Shown: piece by piece, positions 12,262-23,576 of the stretch
Position numbering within the stretch: the first letter of the stretch is position 1
Layout: each line of letters opens with the position of its first letter
Origin: Rhizoctonia solani
Lineage: Eukaryota > Basidiomycota > Agaricomycetes > Cantharellales > Ceratobasidiaceae
Length of the DNA stretch: 64,000 bases
Assembly (NCBI RefSeq): GCF_016906535.1
Contig: NC_057372.1
Coordinates: 2,151,501 to 2,215,500, forward strand
Reading direction: 5' to 3'
Program-made: the position numbers and the translations under genes
The notes under the pieces: model-generated
Databases searched by the model: none
Told to the model about the DNA's origin: nothing
Seen by the model: only the letters and a program-made list of their open reading frames with translations

Positions 12262-15200
12262 TTATGTTTTTCGTTGACTTCTTCTGGTCACACCGCCTCG
12301 TTTCCTCTTTGCGTCAGCCAGGGCGGGGACGCGGTCTTGGGTCTCCTCCGGTTCGGTCTGTGTATCTAGATTGAGTATATCACCACCTACTTGGGATGAT
12401 CCATCCAACAGCCTTCGGAGGTTTTCCTTTGCTGCTAACTGATTGGGGTCCTGGTAGTGAACTTGTAAGGTCTCTTCGTTCACAGGTTGCATAACTTCAA
12501 GCGGAGAGACATAATCGGGATCGTGTGCGTGGGTTGCAATGGACAAAGAAGAGACTTGTTCGCTGAGGGAATGGCTTCGGCTACTACCTATTCCAGGAGT
12601 CCCATCTATGGCCTGCGTCCCGCCGAAATAAGCCTTTGAACTGGGGCTAGCCCAAGTGAAAGCGCATACCTTGTGTCTAATATTTGGCCTTGCTCTCTTG
12701 CGGGGTTGATCAGAATGAGTAGATTCCTCACGTTGGTGCTTCAGTAGTGCATCCAGACTGTTGGCCAGTTGATTTCGCTGAGCCTCTCGCTTTCGCTCTC
12801 GGTCGATTTGGCTATTTTGCGCGGTCCTACTATTTTGCTTAGGGCGGACGTCGAATACAGGGATAGCAGGTTTTCCCTGGTGTTTATTCACCAACGAACT
12901 ATTTCCAACTTCATTTTCAGTCGAACCGGAGCCAGAAGATCCAAGTGCTGGCCGGGATGCTGGTCTCGTGGACTGGCGTTGAGTAGGCAGTAGCCCATTG
13001 GATTGTCCAAATAGAGGCGTGCTGTTACTCATGGAAAGCAGATCGGTTGCCTCGAGACCGCTTGGACCTGTACGCCCCTTAGCGTTGTTTGTTATCAATG
13101 GTATAGCATACGCACCATCCATCGAGGCTGCATTTGTCTTTGGGCCAGCTTGCTCCAACTTCTGCCTCGCACTAGCCAAGTCTGCATCTGATATTTTCCC
13201 TTCTTTCCCGATACCGTAAATCCACTCCATATCAACTACGGCCACTTGCCATTGAAGGGCCTTGCCATATTTCAACCCAGAACGCGAGGGACAGAGCAAA
13301 TGTGTATTGACCCGCCTGGCGAATGTTTCGGTGGATGCTATGCCTACGAATTCTAAGTCAGCTACATGAAAATGAACTTGAGCGATATACGTACCAAGCG
13401 CCTTGATCAACCTCTTCACAGCCGTTTCCTGTTCATTGTCCAATCCAGTCCAATGTAACTTGATAAACTCGGCGCCTAATTACCAATCAGTCAGTACAGT
13501 TGGGCAATTGTCGAATATCATTTGACAAACCTGGAACAGGAAGTTCAACCTTCAATGGCGCGTAAGTGATATTCTCTTCGGGGGAACAGAGCCGATCCTC
13601 GAAGATGCAATGCTCCACCCAGCAGTCTGTGCGGAACTTGTGATAGGAGTCTAATTTATTAGCTTGTTTGGCAGATTCGCTACACCAAACCCTTACTTCA
13701 GCATCGCAGACGTCAAACACCACAAGGAGCAAAACTGAACTCACCTTGCAAGTCGCACAATATAGAAATCGGCTTCCGGAGGTAGATTTGGTTCGGAATC
13801 TCCAGCCTTCCGTTTACCCTTGGGATCTGAGGTTTCAATCACGGTTGCTCCATGTGCACGTAACGCATCATAAAGCATTTGCCCACATGCTTCTCCAATA
13901 GGAGCAATACACTTCCCGCTGAACACTTTGGCAGTTGAGGGAGGGGGTGATTGAGGCTCCCCAGTGCGAGCACCACCTAGTTTTTGTCCAAGATTAGAAA
14001 CCGAGGTAGTGCGTCCAGATGCGGGTGCAGTATGCTCCGATAGCGCCGGTCCAAGCTGAAAGGCCGACCCACGCAGACTGTTGAGCCGAGATACCATCGA
14101 CGAGCCTCCAACTCCAGATTGGAGTCTAGGATTAAGAGGGATCCGCAGTGGTTCTACAGGCTTCGGAGGCATGCGACTGGTTTTATCGTCTTCGTCCTCG
14201 TCCTCGGTGGCCGAATCATCTTCCAAGAGCTGGGGTTTTGGCGATGAGAGCCCTTCGGGTGCAGCAGTGGTGTCTTCGACTTGGCTGCGTGACGAAAGGA
14301 TTGATCCCCAAACGGTATCCTTTGGAGCAACTCTTCTAACTCTGGCCTTTTCCAAAATCTCCTTGGAGTTATTGTTCGTCGATGCTGCGCCAACGTTTGA
14401 CGCAGTAACATAAATTTTTGTGGGTTTTTTCGATGAACCACGCCTTAGAATCTGTTCGATATCGGCCGGTGCTTCAGGTCGCGTGCCTGTTTCCGAGTAT
14501 GCATATTCTTTCTCGGAGACACGAGAATGAGATGCCGCGCATTTGAGGAGCCAGACATCCCAGACAATAGCAATCTGAGGCTCTTCAGCGTCTTCTTCTC
14601 GTCGTTTGGCATTGATACGCTTGACCCATTCCAGCTTTTTGTTGTCAACATCGTCCCCAGGGTCTGAGCCAACCAATAAATGTGTCACATCCTTGCTCAT
14701 GTGAGAGCGGTGTTCTGCGCCTAGTCGCCTGGATGATTTACCAAGACGCTGTCTAGCATTTTCTGAAGTAGAAAAGATGTGAATCGTTAAATTGACTAGA
14801 TATACCTTGTTACCTTACCATCATCAAGTCTAGTGACGCACACAATAACGCCCTTGAGAGGTGGGAGCAAATGCTTAGTTATGCTCTGGTCCAATTTCAG
14901 GTGAGTGAGAGCCCTCGCTAATGAATCATATAATATTCACCTCCTCGGTATCGATGTCATCTCCAGCCAACCACCGTCTATGAACCTCAATAATCCATTC
15001 CGAAGTGCAAACAGGGATTCCAAGTTCAACCGCACACTACAACCCAGTTAAAATAGGTTCGATCAACGGACCATATCAACGAACCTTGTGTTTGGCACTT
15101 CCTGGCGCATCAGCTACCAAATGGGTCGTCAAATCCGTCAAGTCGCTCGAACATGTGGCGCCCAGCTCGCGAGCTTTCGCGAACAATATTAGTTTATCTT

Positions 15201-15440
15201 TGACACCTGAGCAGCATATGTTCATTCCGGCAAAAGGCCTGGCGCTGGGATCGCTTCTCAGGGATTCGCGCATGGGCTCATACGAAGGTTCGTCGTCATA
15301 GTCTGCAACAATCCAAAATTGGTTGGTATACGGGTGGTTCTTTGTGTATCGTAACGCCTACCGTCTGTTTGTGTTGTCTTTTTCGTGACCGGTCGTATTT
15401 TGACATTGGGAACTTTGGTCGAGCCATGGCCTCTCCGCAT
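12262..15440 (-). CDS. Multi-BRCT replication and checkpoint protein (Dpb11/TopBP1/Rad4-like)
   Basis: The product begins MRRGHGSTKVPNVKIRPVTK. BRCT 1 is seen as FAGMNICCSGVKDKLILFAK with THLVADAPGSAKHK and VCTSEWI. BRCT 2 follows with MSKDVTHLLVGSDPG and IAIVWDVWLLKCAA. A long acidic, Ser/Pro-rich linker (about 13,950-14,450) precedes a second BRCT pair with VFSGKCIAPIGEACG, TDCWVEHCIFEDRLCSPEEN and VVDMEWIYGIGKEGKISD. The tail is basic (KRKRGGVTRRSQRKT), a probable nuclear signal. This two-plus-two layout is that of yeast Dpb11 and fission yeast Rad4/Cut5, which bind phosphorylated Sld2/Sld3 at replication start and the 9-1-1 clamp in checkpoint signalling. About 1,000 codons in several exons; no frame problem noted. 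The exact number of BRCTs needs a profile search. Confidence 0.8.
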
Positions 15441-15718
15441 GGTGTGGTGGATGGGAACTCAAGAGCGGGAGATGTTTGTGTTTGACGCCGATCGGAGAGC
15501 GCTTATATAATACGCGTCACTCGGGCTCTCTGGCCGTCGCGACACGCGCCAATCAGAAACGAACGTATGTCGAAATTAATATACACATCATACGCGCATA
15601 CGTGCGTTGTTCGTATAACGCGGACTCATAACACGCCAGCCAATGTAATATTAGTGAGAACGACAATGTATATACAATATACCAAACAACATAAATTACT
15701 ATTAACAAGTCCTTAATG

Positions 15719-17494
15719 CTATCTATCCAACCCACCGCTGCATCTCACTTGAACAACCTTTCCGCGGCCCTTCTTACCAAAAGAAATGATTTCGCCGTCC
15801 AACTCCTCGTCCACTTGATACATATCTTCATCTACTACTACTGTGGTATTCACGGAAGCCCCAGCTTTCCATGGTTGACCCAATACAAGAGCTGTGAGTC
15901 GAAGGTTATATACACATCCCGTATCCAAACCTGGGAAAGTGAGCGCCTTAGTACCGTCGGGCCGAAAAGAATAAGCATCAACTAACCTTTGGACCACTTC
16001 TTGATATCCAGTCCTTTAGACGCGGTATGCCCATAAACAACCGTCACATCTTTACATGGGAGTGATTTGACACCCTTGAACTCGCTCTCCACCCACTCAG
16101 TCCAGCCATCATCTTTGTCAAACTCAAACGTCGAGTTTGAGATACCAGTGAGCTGGGCATCAAACCCGTTGCAGAGTTTGATAACCTTATGCCAAAGATC
16201 ACTCCAGGGCAAGCCATCCTTGTCTCGGGAAACTTTTCCGTTTTTGAGAATGGTTCGCATGTTCATCTTCGTCCATGGATCAGTATTCTGAGGTATGTCT
16301 GTGAATAAAGCGAGTTCCTAGAGCAGGAGTAAGCAACACATTTAGGGTGTTTTATTTGACAGTTATGCACCTGCAGATGACGTAGAGCTGGTTCGGTCTT
16401 GTTGTGCTTGGACTTGGGAGGATGAGAGAGCGGTTGACGTGGTGAGTCAAGCTTTCGTCGGGGGTTGATTGGCAAGATGCCAGCATGGACGACGACTGTA
16501 TGCAGCGACGGAATATGGAGAGCTATTGGCAAGCTCAGCAGATATTGGTACTCTTCGGGTTTAAGATGCCTTAATGATAAGTCAGCAAGCAGTCAATCAG
16601 AACACGTGAGCCGAATAACCTAGCAAGCTGATAGATTTGATCTCCAAACTTCCAACCATCAGGTATCGACCATCCCTTTGCAGAAGCAGCCTTCTTAAAT
16701 TGTTTGTAGTCTTCTTTGGTGGGCTTTTTCTATAATTACTTCAGTTTAACTCGGATAGGAGATCCCCCGATATACTTACCAGCGCCTCAGCTCGTTTCTC
16801 CATCTTCTTCAACCACGGTTTTCCACCCTCTTGGCTCAGTACCCACTCGATCCATCCTCTCCACTCGACAACCTTTTGATCTTGATTTCCTCGCACACCC
16901 AAGGCGTTTATCCGCATAAGCTCCTGTATGACCTTCCGGGACTGGGGACCTTTAAGAATAATGTCTCCAGTGTGGATCAACATATCGTGATTGGCGTCAT
17001 AGTTGAGCTTTTTCAGTAGTTTCCTTAATTTAGATTAAGCTGTCAACCCCTGGGTTCACGTAAAGGAGGCGGTGTGTGATGACGCACTTGAATGGCTTGT
17101 CCATGCCGTGAATATCTCCAACAAAAACAATCCGGCCTCCTCCTGCACGCAACTCATGCTTTGGTAGGCTTGTAAGGTCGATGTATTTGGAGAAATCAGG
17201 TGGCTTGGCTAGCACATAATAGACGATCAGCAAATTGAAGATAGACAAGATATCGAACATACTGTTTTCCTTGAGGAATCCTATGTTGGCTTGTTCGCCA
17301 GCCAGCTGTAACCCCTCGATCGGGGGGAGGCGAGTGGCGGCACGCACGCCGGTCCATCCGATGCTGAACAGAAACAACGAGATGGTAAACAGACCAAAAA
17401 ACCGCCGGGCAGCTGAACGCCGACTATGGGGCTCAAGAGGCATCGGGAGTAGAGCGTCACAGAGCGATTCAGGTGGGCTACTCGGCACCTTCAT
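15719..17494 (-). CDS. ApaH-type calcineurin-like phosphatase with N-terminal membrane anchor (Ppn2-like)
   Basis: The sequence shows the metallophosphatase signature in order: VGDIHGMDKPF (metal 1), IHTGDIILKGP (metal 2), LGVRGNQDQKVVEW (GNxD/H-like), VVVHAGILP and VVYGHTASKGLD. An N-terminal basic segment is followed by the hydrophobic span FFGLFTISLFLFSIGWTGV, a signal anchor. This matches fungal ApaH-like phosphatases, of which yeast Ppn2 is a Zn-dependent vacuolar endopolyphosphatase delivered as a membrane protein. Polyphosphate or a protein could be the substrate; Ppn2 is the closest guess. The ATG at 17494 is used because the frame upstream has only a TTG. The C-terminus ends VQVRCSGGLDR. 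At least five short introns are present. Confidence 0.8.
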
Positions 17495-18084
17495 CCAGCT
17501 TCTTAAATAATTTAACAAGCGCCAAGGGACGGGATCAACGGAGAGTAATGTAGCGGTACAGGAATACAGAAAGGACAGTTACAGCCGTGGTCGGGAAATC
17601 TAGCGGTACCCAATGGGCATGAGAGTCTATCTGAGGCCTGGTGGGGTGTTGTCCAGAATGACACCGGCGCTAAGCCCAGGTAACCAGACCCTGAATAAGC
17701 AATTTCATGTATAAAGTTTCTTCATGCACCGAGGGATGTCAAAATGAACTGCGACGGTGAGTGCACGTTCGTCATTTGATTCGCTGATAGCGCATGATGG
17801 TACTTGTAATTTGCGTTCGAAATACGCTATTCCTACCCCAAAGGGACCACCCGCCAGTGCGTCCTGGGAATGGCGGACTGAGACAACTTTCCTTGCTGAA
17901 CTCTAAATTTGACTGTGGCGTTGTGGATGAGATCACTGACGTTGGAGCTGTTACAGAAAACAATCCGGTACGGCCCACAAAAAAGTCCTTGCTTATTATG
18001 AGATATTATGATGGGCTTTGTGTACTTGATACACCTGTCAATACACCTATGTATGCTTCAATCAATAATTCATTCACTTCACGT
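17495..18084. other. Intergenic, promoter of the Ppn2-like gene
   Basis: This 590-base gap lies between two minus-strand genes. It should hold the Ppn2-like promoter and the 3' untranslated end of the PITH gene. A 102-codon plus-strand open frame at 17794-18102 has no domain and runs into the PITH coding sequence, so I do not call it. No repeat is visible. Confidence 0.45.
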
Positions 18085-18985
18085 TTATACACCTGGCTGT
18101 GACAATGAGCCCTCTGTTCCAACAATCTTCTTATGGTCAGCTGGGTTTGCTTGGGCTTCGTAAATAGTCACAACCAGGTCCCTCGTAAACTCGCTCCATT
18201 CTCCAAGCAAACCGATATAGTAGATCTGCACCATTAGTATCAGCATCACTTGCACCGCTGTTGTACTTACCTTCAAAGTGTCGGCCCCTTGAGCTGCAGG
18301 GAAGAACAGTGTCAACGATCTGCAGTTAGAGAACTTGGCAGGCCTGTGTCTCGATTTTAATACTATTTGAACTAAATCACGATATTTAAACTCACTTGAC
18401 GGTATACTCTCCAACCTCCCTCGACCGCACAATATCAAACGACTGGGCAGGTTCACGTTCGCTTGCATCATTGAAGTCCATATCATCCGCATTTGGGAAC
18501 TATGATCCACATAACTCTACTTAGCCTCCTCGAATCACGCATAGGCTCACCAATAACACTTTCTCAGCCGTTTGGTCTTCTGGGCCCGTTTTCAAAAGCA
18601 ATCCACGGAGTTTGACGGATCCGGTGAACGGAATACGCAGAATGAGCTGGTCATCTGCGTCGGACTCTAGCCACTATACAGGTTAAAGTCGCAAATGAAA
18701 CAGAAATCACATGTAAATCACAAATTAATTCGTGCATCTATATGCTGTCTAAGATGCTATACATGTACACACCTTGGTCTCGTCCAGTCGCTCATGCCAG
18801 GGTTTCAGGGCAACGCGAGGATCAGAACCTTCTTGAGCGTTCAGAGCAACTACATTCGGTCTGTCAATGCGCGCATAGAGGTTATTGGGGGAACCACTAT
18901 CATGGTCGTGGTCATGGTCGTGATCATGGTCATGACCATGTTCATGGTGTTCATGTCCGCAATCTTGTCCGTGACGGTGAGACAT
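18085..18985 (-). CDS. PITH domain protein with His-rich N-terminus
   Basis: The protein starts MSHRHGQDCGHEHHEHG and runs into a His-Asp dipeptide repeat, a common opening for fungal PITH proteins. The PITH domain follows with LYARIDRPNVVALN, then DQLILRIPFTGSVKLRGLLL, LFPNADDMDFNDA and SLTLFFPAAQGADTLKIYYI after introns. It ends WSEFTRDLVVTIYEAQANP. PITH is the proteasome-interacting domain of thioredoxin-like TXNL1; standalone PITH proteins (PITHD1-like) lack thioredoxin, as here. A proteasome link is family inference. The His-rich segment could bind metal. Five exons with introns of about 50-70 bases. It is head to head with the Gtr2 gene, 170 bases apart, so the two probably share a bidirectional promoter. 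Confidence 0.85.
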
Positions 18986-19155
18986 AACGAAAGATACGCA
19001 ATAGTCGTTGTCGGGAGTAGCTCAAAGCAAGATTACGTAATTTAAGTTTGATGACCTCAGAGACCCCCAAAGCGGCAAGTTGACCCAACACGACGAAAGC
19101 AATCAACCACAGGGCTCGGGTGGCTGCGCGCTTCGATATCATTCTGCCTCTCGCC

Positions 19156-20673
19156 ATGGATAAACAAGCTCCACCGACCGGGATTCAGCGAAAGAAAGTT
19201 CTCGTGTGTGGGCTGCGCAAGTAAGTTCGCACCCATATTTTTATGACATTCGTGGCATTTATACATCAACCTTTTATTATAATTTAGGAGCGGGAAAACC
19301 TCTGCGCTTCGAGTGCTCACCCACGGCATTGCACCCAAGGATACTTTTTACATTGAAACAACCACACAGATCGTCAAGGAGGAGGTTGAGTGAGTCATTA
19401 GACGTAACAAGTAATCTGGAGCCTTACCAACCAATTGAATCTAGTACGATTATTCCCCTGGAGGTATGGGACTGTCCAGGTTCAACGACAGTCGAAAATC
19501 TTGGCGTTCCACTTTCACAATTCTCGTCTATCGTGTTCTTTATAGATATACAGGTGAGGCTTTACATAGTATCCTCTTGGTTCGCAACTCAGTGCCGCCA
19601 GTCTACTAGGACGACTATCATCTTCCTATCAAACGGTTTTACGAACTTGTAGTTGCAGCATACGAAGCTGGCATCACAAACCTTCCATTTGAAGTGTTGG
19701 TTCATAAAGCCGAAGCGCATTCTGAGGATTATCGCGTCGGTAAGAATGCTCTTAGCCTTGCCTCCTAACTGGTGTACTCATGGTACCTCTTAGACAATTT
19801 CAGAGAAATTCAATCGAGGATTGAAGATGAACTATACGACTATCCGAGCGAACCGTTGCATACGTTTTACCCCATCAACTATTACATGACGTCCGTCTAC
19901 GACCACACTACCCACGAGGCATTTTCGAGAATCGTTCAAAGGATAACATCGCAGGTTCATATCGCTGCATTAGAAAATCTGATGAATGTCCTGACTCCAG
20001 TAAGTCCTTTCTGCAAGCAAGCTTTCCTACTATTTGCTCATTTCAGGGTTAGAACTGCTCCATGGCGAAAAGCTTCCTATTCGATGTCAATCTCAAAATC
20101 TATGTAGCGACCGATGCGTCACCAGTAGACCCGGGAAGCTATGAAGCTTGCTCAGAATATGTTCAAACCATCTTGACTCTTGCTAAACTCTATCAGTAAG
20201 CTCATTCCAGCCTTGTGTGGTTGTTTTGCCTGATATCAGTTTTTCCCTCCAGTAATATACCTGCCCACCCACGTTCACAAATCAACATGTCGTCAACGTT
20301 GACATCCCCTACGACTCCCACACCACAATATCCTTCCGGCCCCCCATTCCAGTCCAAGCCCGAAGTCGCGAGCGATGCACACTCCACCAATTCACGAGAG
20401 GAGCTATTCCCAGAAGGAGAATGGGCCTCTAGTTTTGCTCAGTTGGCACCAGAAACGACTTTAGCGTACTGGCAGATTACTGGGTAAGTTAAACCACAAG
20501 CGCCTTTTTTGTATCTAATAAACCATCTTCATAGCTCACTCGCACTGGTTTCGCTTGTTCGAAGCGACGTGTTCGAAACCAAGCGGGGCCTAATTGAATA
20601 TAACGTCGCTTTTTTCCGAGATGCGGTTCAGAAGATTCAGAGGATCGCAATGAGCGGTGGAAAACCTGTCTAG
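19156..20673 (+). CDS. Rag-family GTPase Gtr2 (RagC/D homologue)
   Basis: The start MDKQAPPTGIQRKKVLVCG leads into the P-loop GLRKSGKTS, split by the first intron. The switch/G3 region is IIPLEVWDCPG. A later VLVHKAEAHSEDYR corresponds to the HKxD-like guanine-specificity motif. The C-terminal roadblock half has SMAKSFLFDVNLKIYVATD and ends EYNVAFFRDAVQKIQRI. Gtr1-Gtr2 heterodimers in the EGO complex on the vacuole signal amino acids to TORC1. All six introns can be placed in phase, so the gene reads intact. A Ser/Thr/Pro-rich insertion of about 45 residues at 20,260-20,430 interrupts the roadblock domain. The promoter region is shared with the divergent PITH gene. Confidence 0.88.
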
Positions 20674-20954
20674 TCTCGACTACTCGCTTTGAAATTTGTA
20701 GTATACCCCAGCTGTTGTTTTGCTTTACCTATTAGCCTTTACGGCGATTGGATCGATATGAAATTATCTTTCTGATATGAACACACCGATCAAGAATTCG
20801 CGTTTGGCCAGGCCCACGTGAGGTAATGTATGCACCCCAAATATAGCAACAACTATACATTCTCAAACGCAGTTAGGGGAACAAATATCACTGAGTGCTT
20901 GACCACTCTGTGAGCTTCCCGGTTGTATTCTTTCCTCATTTCTGGTACCTCTCC

Positions 20955-22201
20955 ATGAAATTATCTTTGGCTCTGTTACTGTTGGGCAGTAGCGTTTACG
21001 CTCAAGACAGCACTAAACGCCACAAGGGCGAGCCCTGCGATCCTACTCGGAACCGGCTGAATGCTGAAACTCACAAGTTTACTAGCGACTGCGATGCGAT
21101 GACGTTTTGCTCTTCTGGGGGCGTTTGTCAACCTAAGGGATGCAGACGGGTAAGCCCAGCAGTTCTCAAGCTGCCCTTATACTATGAGCCAACCCCCTAT
21201 TGCTTCAGGATGAATTTCCATTCGGATACGACTCAGAGGTGCCTCTCCCCCTAGTGTGTGCAAGAGGTCAATTTTGCCGGACGAGGAAGATAAATGCTTG
21301 CCTCTGGCATCTCCTGGGTCAGCGTGTCAATTGAATCGTGACAGTAAGTTTACACGCATCCTCTGTGCGCTGTAGCTAAGTTTTGAGCATGTTCAAACAG
21401 ACCAGTGCCAACCACCGTCAGACAGACCCGAGCTCGAAGATGGAGATCTAACCAACCGAGGTGTAATCTGCTTCAAATATACATGCCAATACGCGAATAT
21501 CACACTTGGCCAGTCTTGCGAGGCCGAAAATACGATTTACGTTGGGTACACGAGCGGAGGGAAAGAATACTATAATATCATCAGCCGAGATCGATGTGCT
21601 CCCAAGCTATGGTGCAATGATCAGACAAGCGTTTGTGAGCCCAAAGGTGCTGTTGGAAGCGCTTGTTCAACACACAAGCAATGCGAGACTGTGAGTATGA
21701 TGACCTGTGGATTTGCTGCCCTATTAAGCTGTTAAAATGTAACCAATCATAGTATACTTGCAATACCAACAAATTTTGCGCAGAACCTCCAGGAACACCT
21801 CTCCGGATTCGGGTTTGGCAATATATGGTCACCGGAGCGGGAATTACCTTTCGTGAGTAGATTTATCTTTTTTTTTTAGTTCTCATCTGTTCAATATGCA
21901 AATTTCAGTCATGGTAGCGATGTCTATTGCACTGTTCATGAATCACAAACGCTCTCGCGCCAAGAGACTCCGCGAAATTCACGCATACTTCAAGGAACAA
22001 ACTTCTTACCGGAATAGTATAATATCTATGCACACCAACGCGCATTCCCAGTTTTCTATCTACTCAGATACGCCTAGTTGCCATGGGTCACTCGCTCAGT
22101 TTGGAGCGGCTGCTGAGGAGAACCTTGAGGAAGACGAAGATGATGATCGCCGTGGTCTTCTTGAGCAGAGGCGCAGGTCGCACCGTGATGATGAGCTATA
22201 G
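20955..22201 (+). CDS. Cysteine-rich type I membrane protein, function unknown
   Basis: The N-terminus MKLSLALLLLGSSVYAQ is a clear signal peptide. The ectodomain has regularly spaced cysteines (GEPCDPTRN, SDCDAMTFCSSGGVCQPKGC, CAPKLWCNDQTSVCEPKGA, GSACSTHKQCET, CNTNKFC), a pattern like Dickkopf-type or EB-type cysteine repeats. A transmembrane helix around LMVAMSIALFMNHKRSR is followed by a basic stop-transfer and an acidic tail with LEEDEDDDRRG. The protein should sit at the cell surface with a cytosolic tail of about 90 residues. One base is missing near 21,278, between GQFC and PDEEDKC. No enzyme motif is visible, so no function is assigned; a surface receptor or adhesive role is possible. 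Confidence 0.7.
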
Positions 22202-23576
22202 TCCGAGAAGGATTGCGGTGGCAAAGGCGCTGGATATACTTGTTAACGCTATGACAATACTAACGCTACATATACTATGCCTTTTCGCAGAGCAAAGAAT
22301 GGAGGTCGGCAGAATCTTGAGACCGGGACTTAGGATATACAATTTAATAGCATGAGCTGATATATTGATTTTTCATTTTTTGCTTGTCATTTAACATGAT
22401 ATGAGGGTCACATACACGAAAAGCACCCACCATAATAATATAGGAATTGCGATATGCCTATTGGGCTAGGGAAATTTCGGGCACATTCACTCGTCAAGTT
22501 GGGCCTAGTTTGCCCAATTCAGAGAACCAGGCTAAAGATACATAGTTGGGCGCCGGTTGGTCCAAACAAATCTCCTGGGAATGTGCAATAAACAATGTAG
22601 CCTGAAGCTATAGGGATATTTCTATTCTGACCTAATTTTACGGGATATATTCATGCGCCTCATCCAATTGAAGAGCGGATAAATGTCTAGTAGTGCATAG
22701 GCACAAGTGGCTCGATCGAGCGATCATGTAATCGTTATTCCGCGTGGTGATAATTTTAGGTTATGTCCAGTTTACTCATTTGCTAAGGGCCATCACTTCG
22801 AGATCTTCAACCTAGATCGGTGTATTACTTGGACTGTAGTATCGTTTTAACATGTGATCCGGCTTCCTTACTTTCTTGGTACTTGCGATTCGAGTGGGCG
22901 CTCATCTCGTGTTCGTTCCCCGCAATGCCTGAACTCACGTTATGCGGACCTTCGTCGGTAACTTGGCCTTGCGAGAAATATATTCCAGACCGGCATTATT
23001 ACTCTTTACTCTGACTGCCTGGTCTACAGTATGCCCGAAATTTACCAATATAGCCGTATTGTCCCTTGGATTCCTTTCGGCCAGTACATGTACTTCTTCC
23101 GCTGGCTTCTATCTTGGCTTCTGGGCGTCAGTATTACTTGATCGCAAATGCATGTGCTTCGTATCCTGAGCTAGGGTGTGCCGATGGTCTAGAATAGAGC
23201 CACAATACAAAAAACGTTCTCCTACTACCCTAACCAGCGCAATGAACCTGGTCCAACATAGGAATGTACACCAGTCCCCCGGATTACAACTCTCCTTTGG
23301 GAGGTTCCCTCGGTTAGATAACAGCCTGAAAGAGATAATGTTCTTGATAAACTAATATAAGCTCCGGCTTGGCAGGCCCAGTCCGCCTACAACACCTTAT
23401 GGAGCCATCTGAGCACGTCGTACCGCGCGTGACTGTCGAATTTCTGCCATGTGTGATTCTGAAATTCGTTCAGGACGGTCGGTGGGCCAGCTTATTGCGA
23501 GTGACAATGCTGGTATAAAAGGGAGGCTGTTGACATGACCGTACTTTGTGCCCACGAGTTCGCTAGGTCACTAGTC
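22202..23576. other. 1.37 kb intergenic region upstream of the M28 aminopeptidase
   Basis: No coding region is supported here. The stretch contains short open frames without domain character and a TATA box near its right end, listed separately. I see no terminal inverted repeats or target duplications. It likely holds regulatory sequence for the secreted peptidase. Confidence 0.45.
23514..23520 (+). promoter_or_regulatory. TATA box of the M28 aminopeptidase gene
   Basis: TATAAAA followed by GGGAGG lies 57 bases upstream of the chosen ATG at 23577. An in-frame ATG at 23535 is only 15 bases downstream of the box, too close to be inside the transcript if initiation is 25-35 bases downstream. 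This supports the second ATG, which also places the signal peptide at the N-terminus. Confidence 0.6.

Noticed and set aside
17794..18102. 102-codon plus-strand frame next to the PITH gene
   Set aside because: No domain, and its end lies antisense to PITH coding sequence.
18890..18960. Tandem CATGGTC/CATGAC repeat resembling a microsatellite or CRISPR-like array
   Set aside because: It encodes the His-Asp repeat of the PITH protein N-terminus and is explained by coding sequence.
18951..19157. 68-codon minus-strand frame with a hydrophobic stretch between PITH and Gtr2
   Set aside because: It overlaps both the PITH start and the Gtr2 start codon in antisense within a 170-base promoter gap; the hydrophobic run is probably chance.
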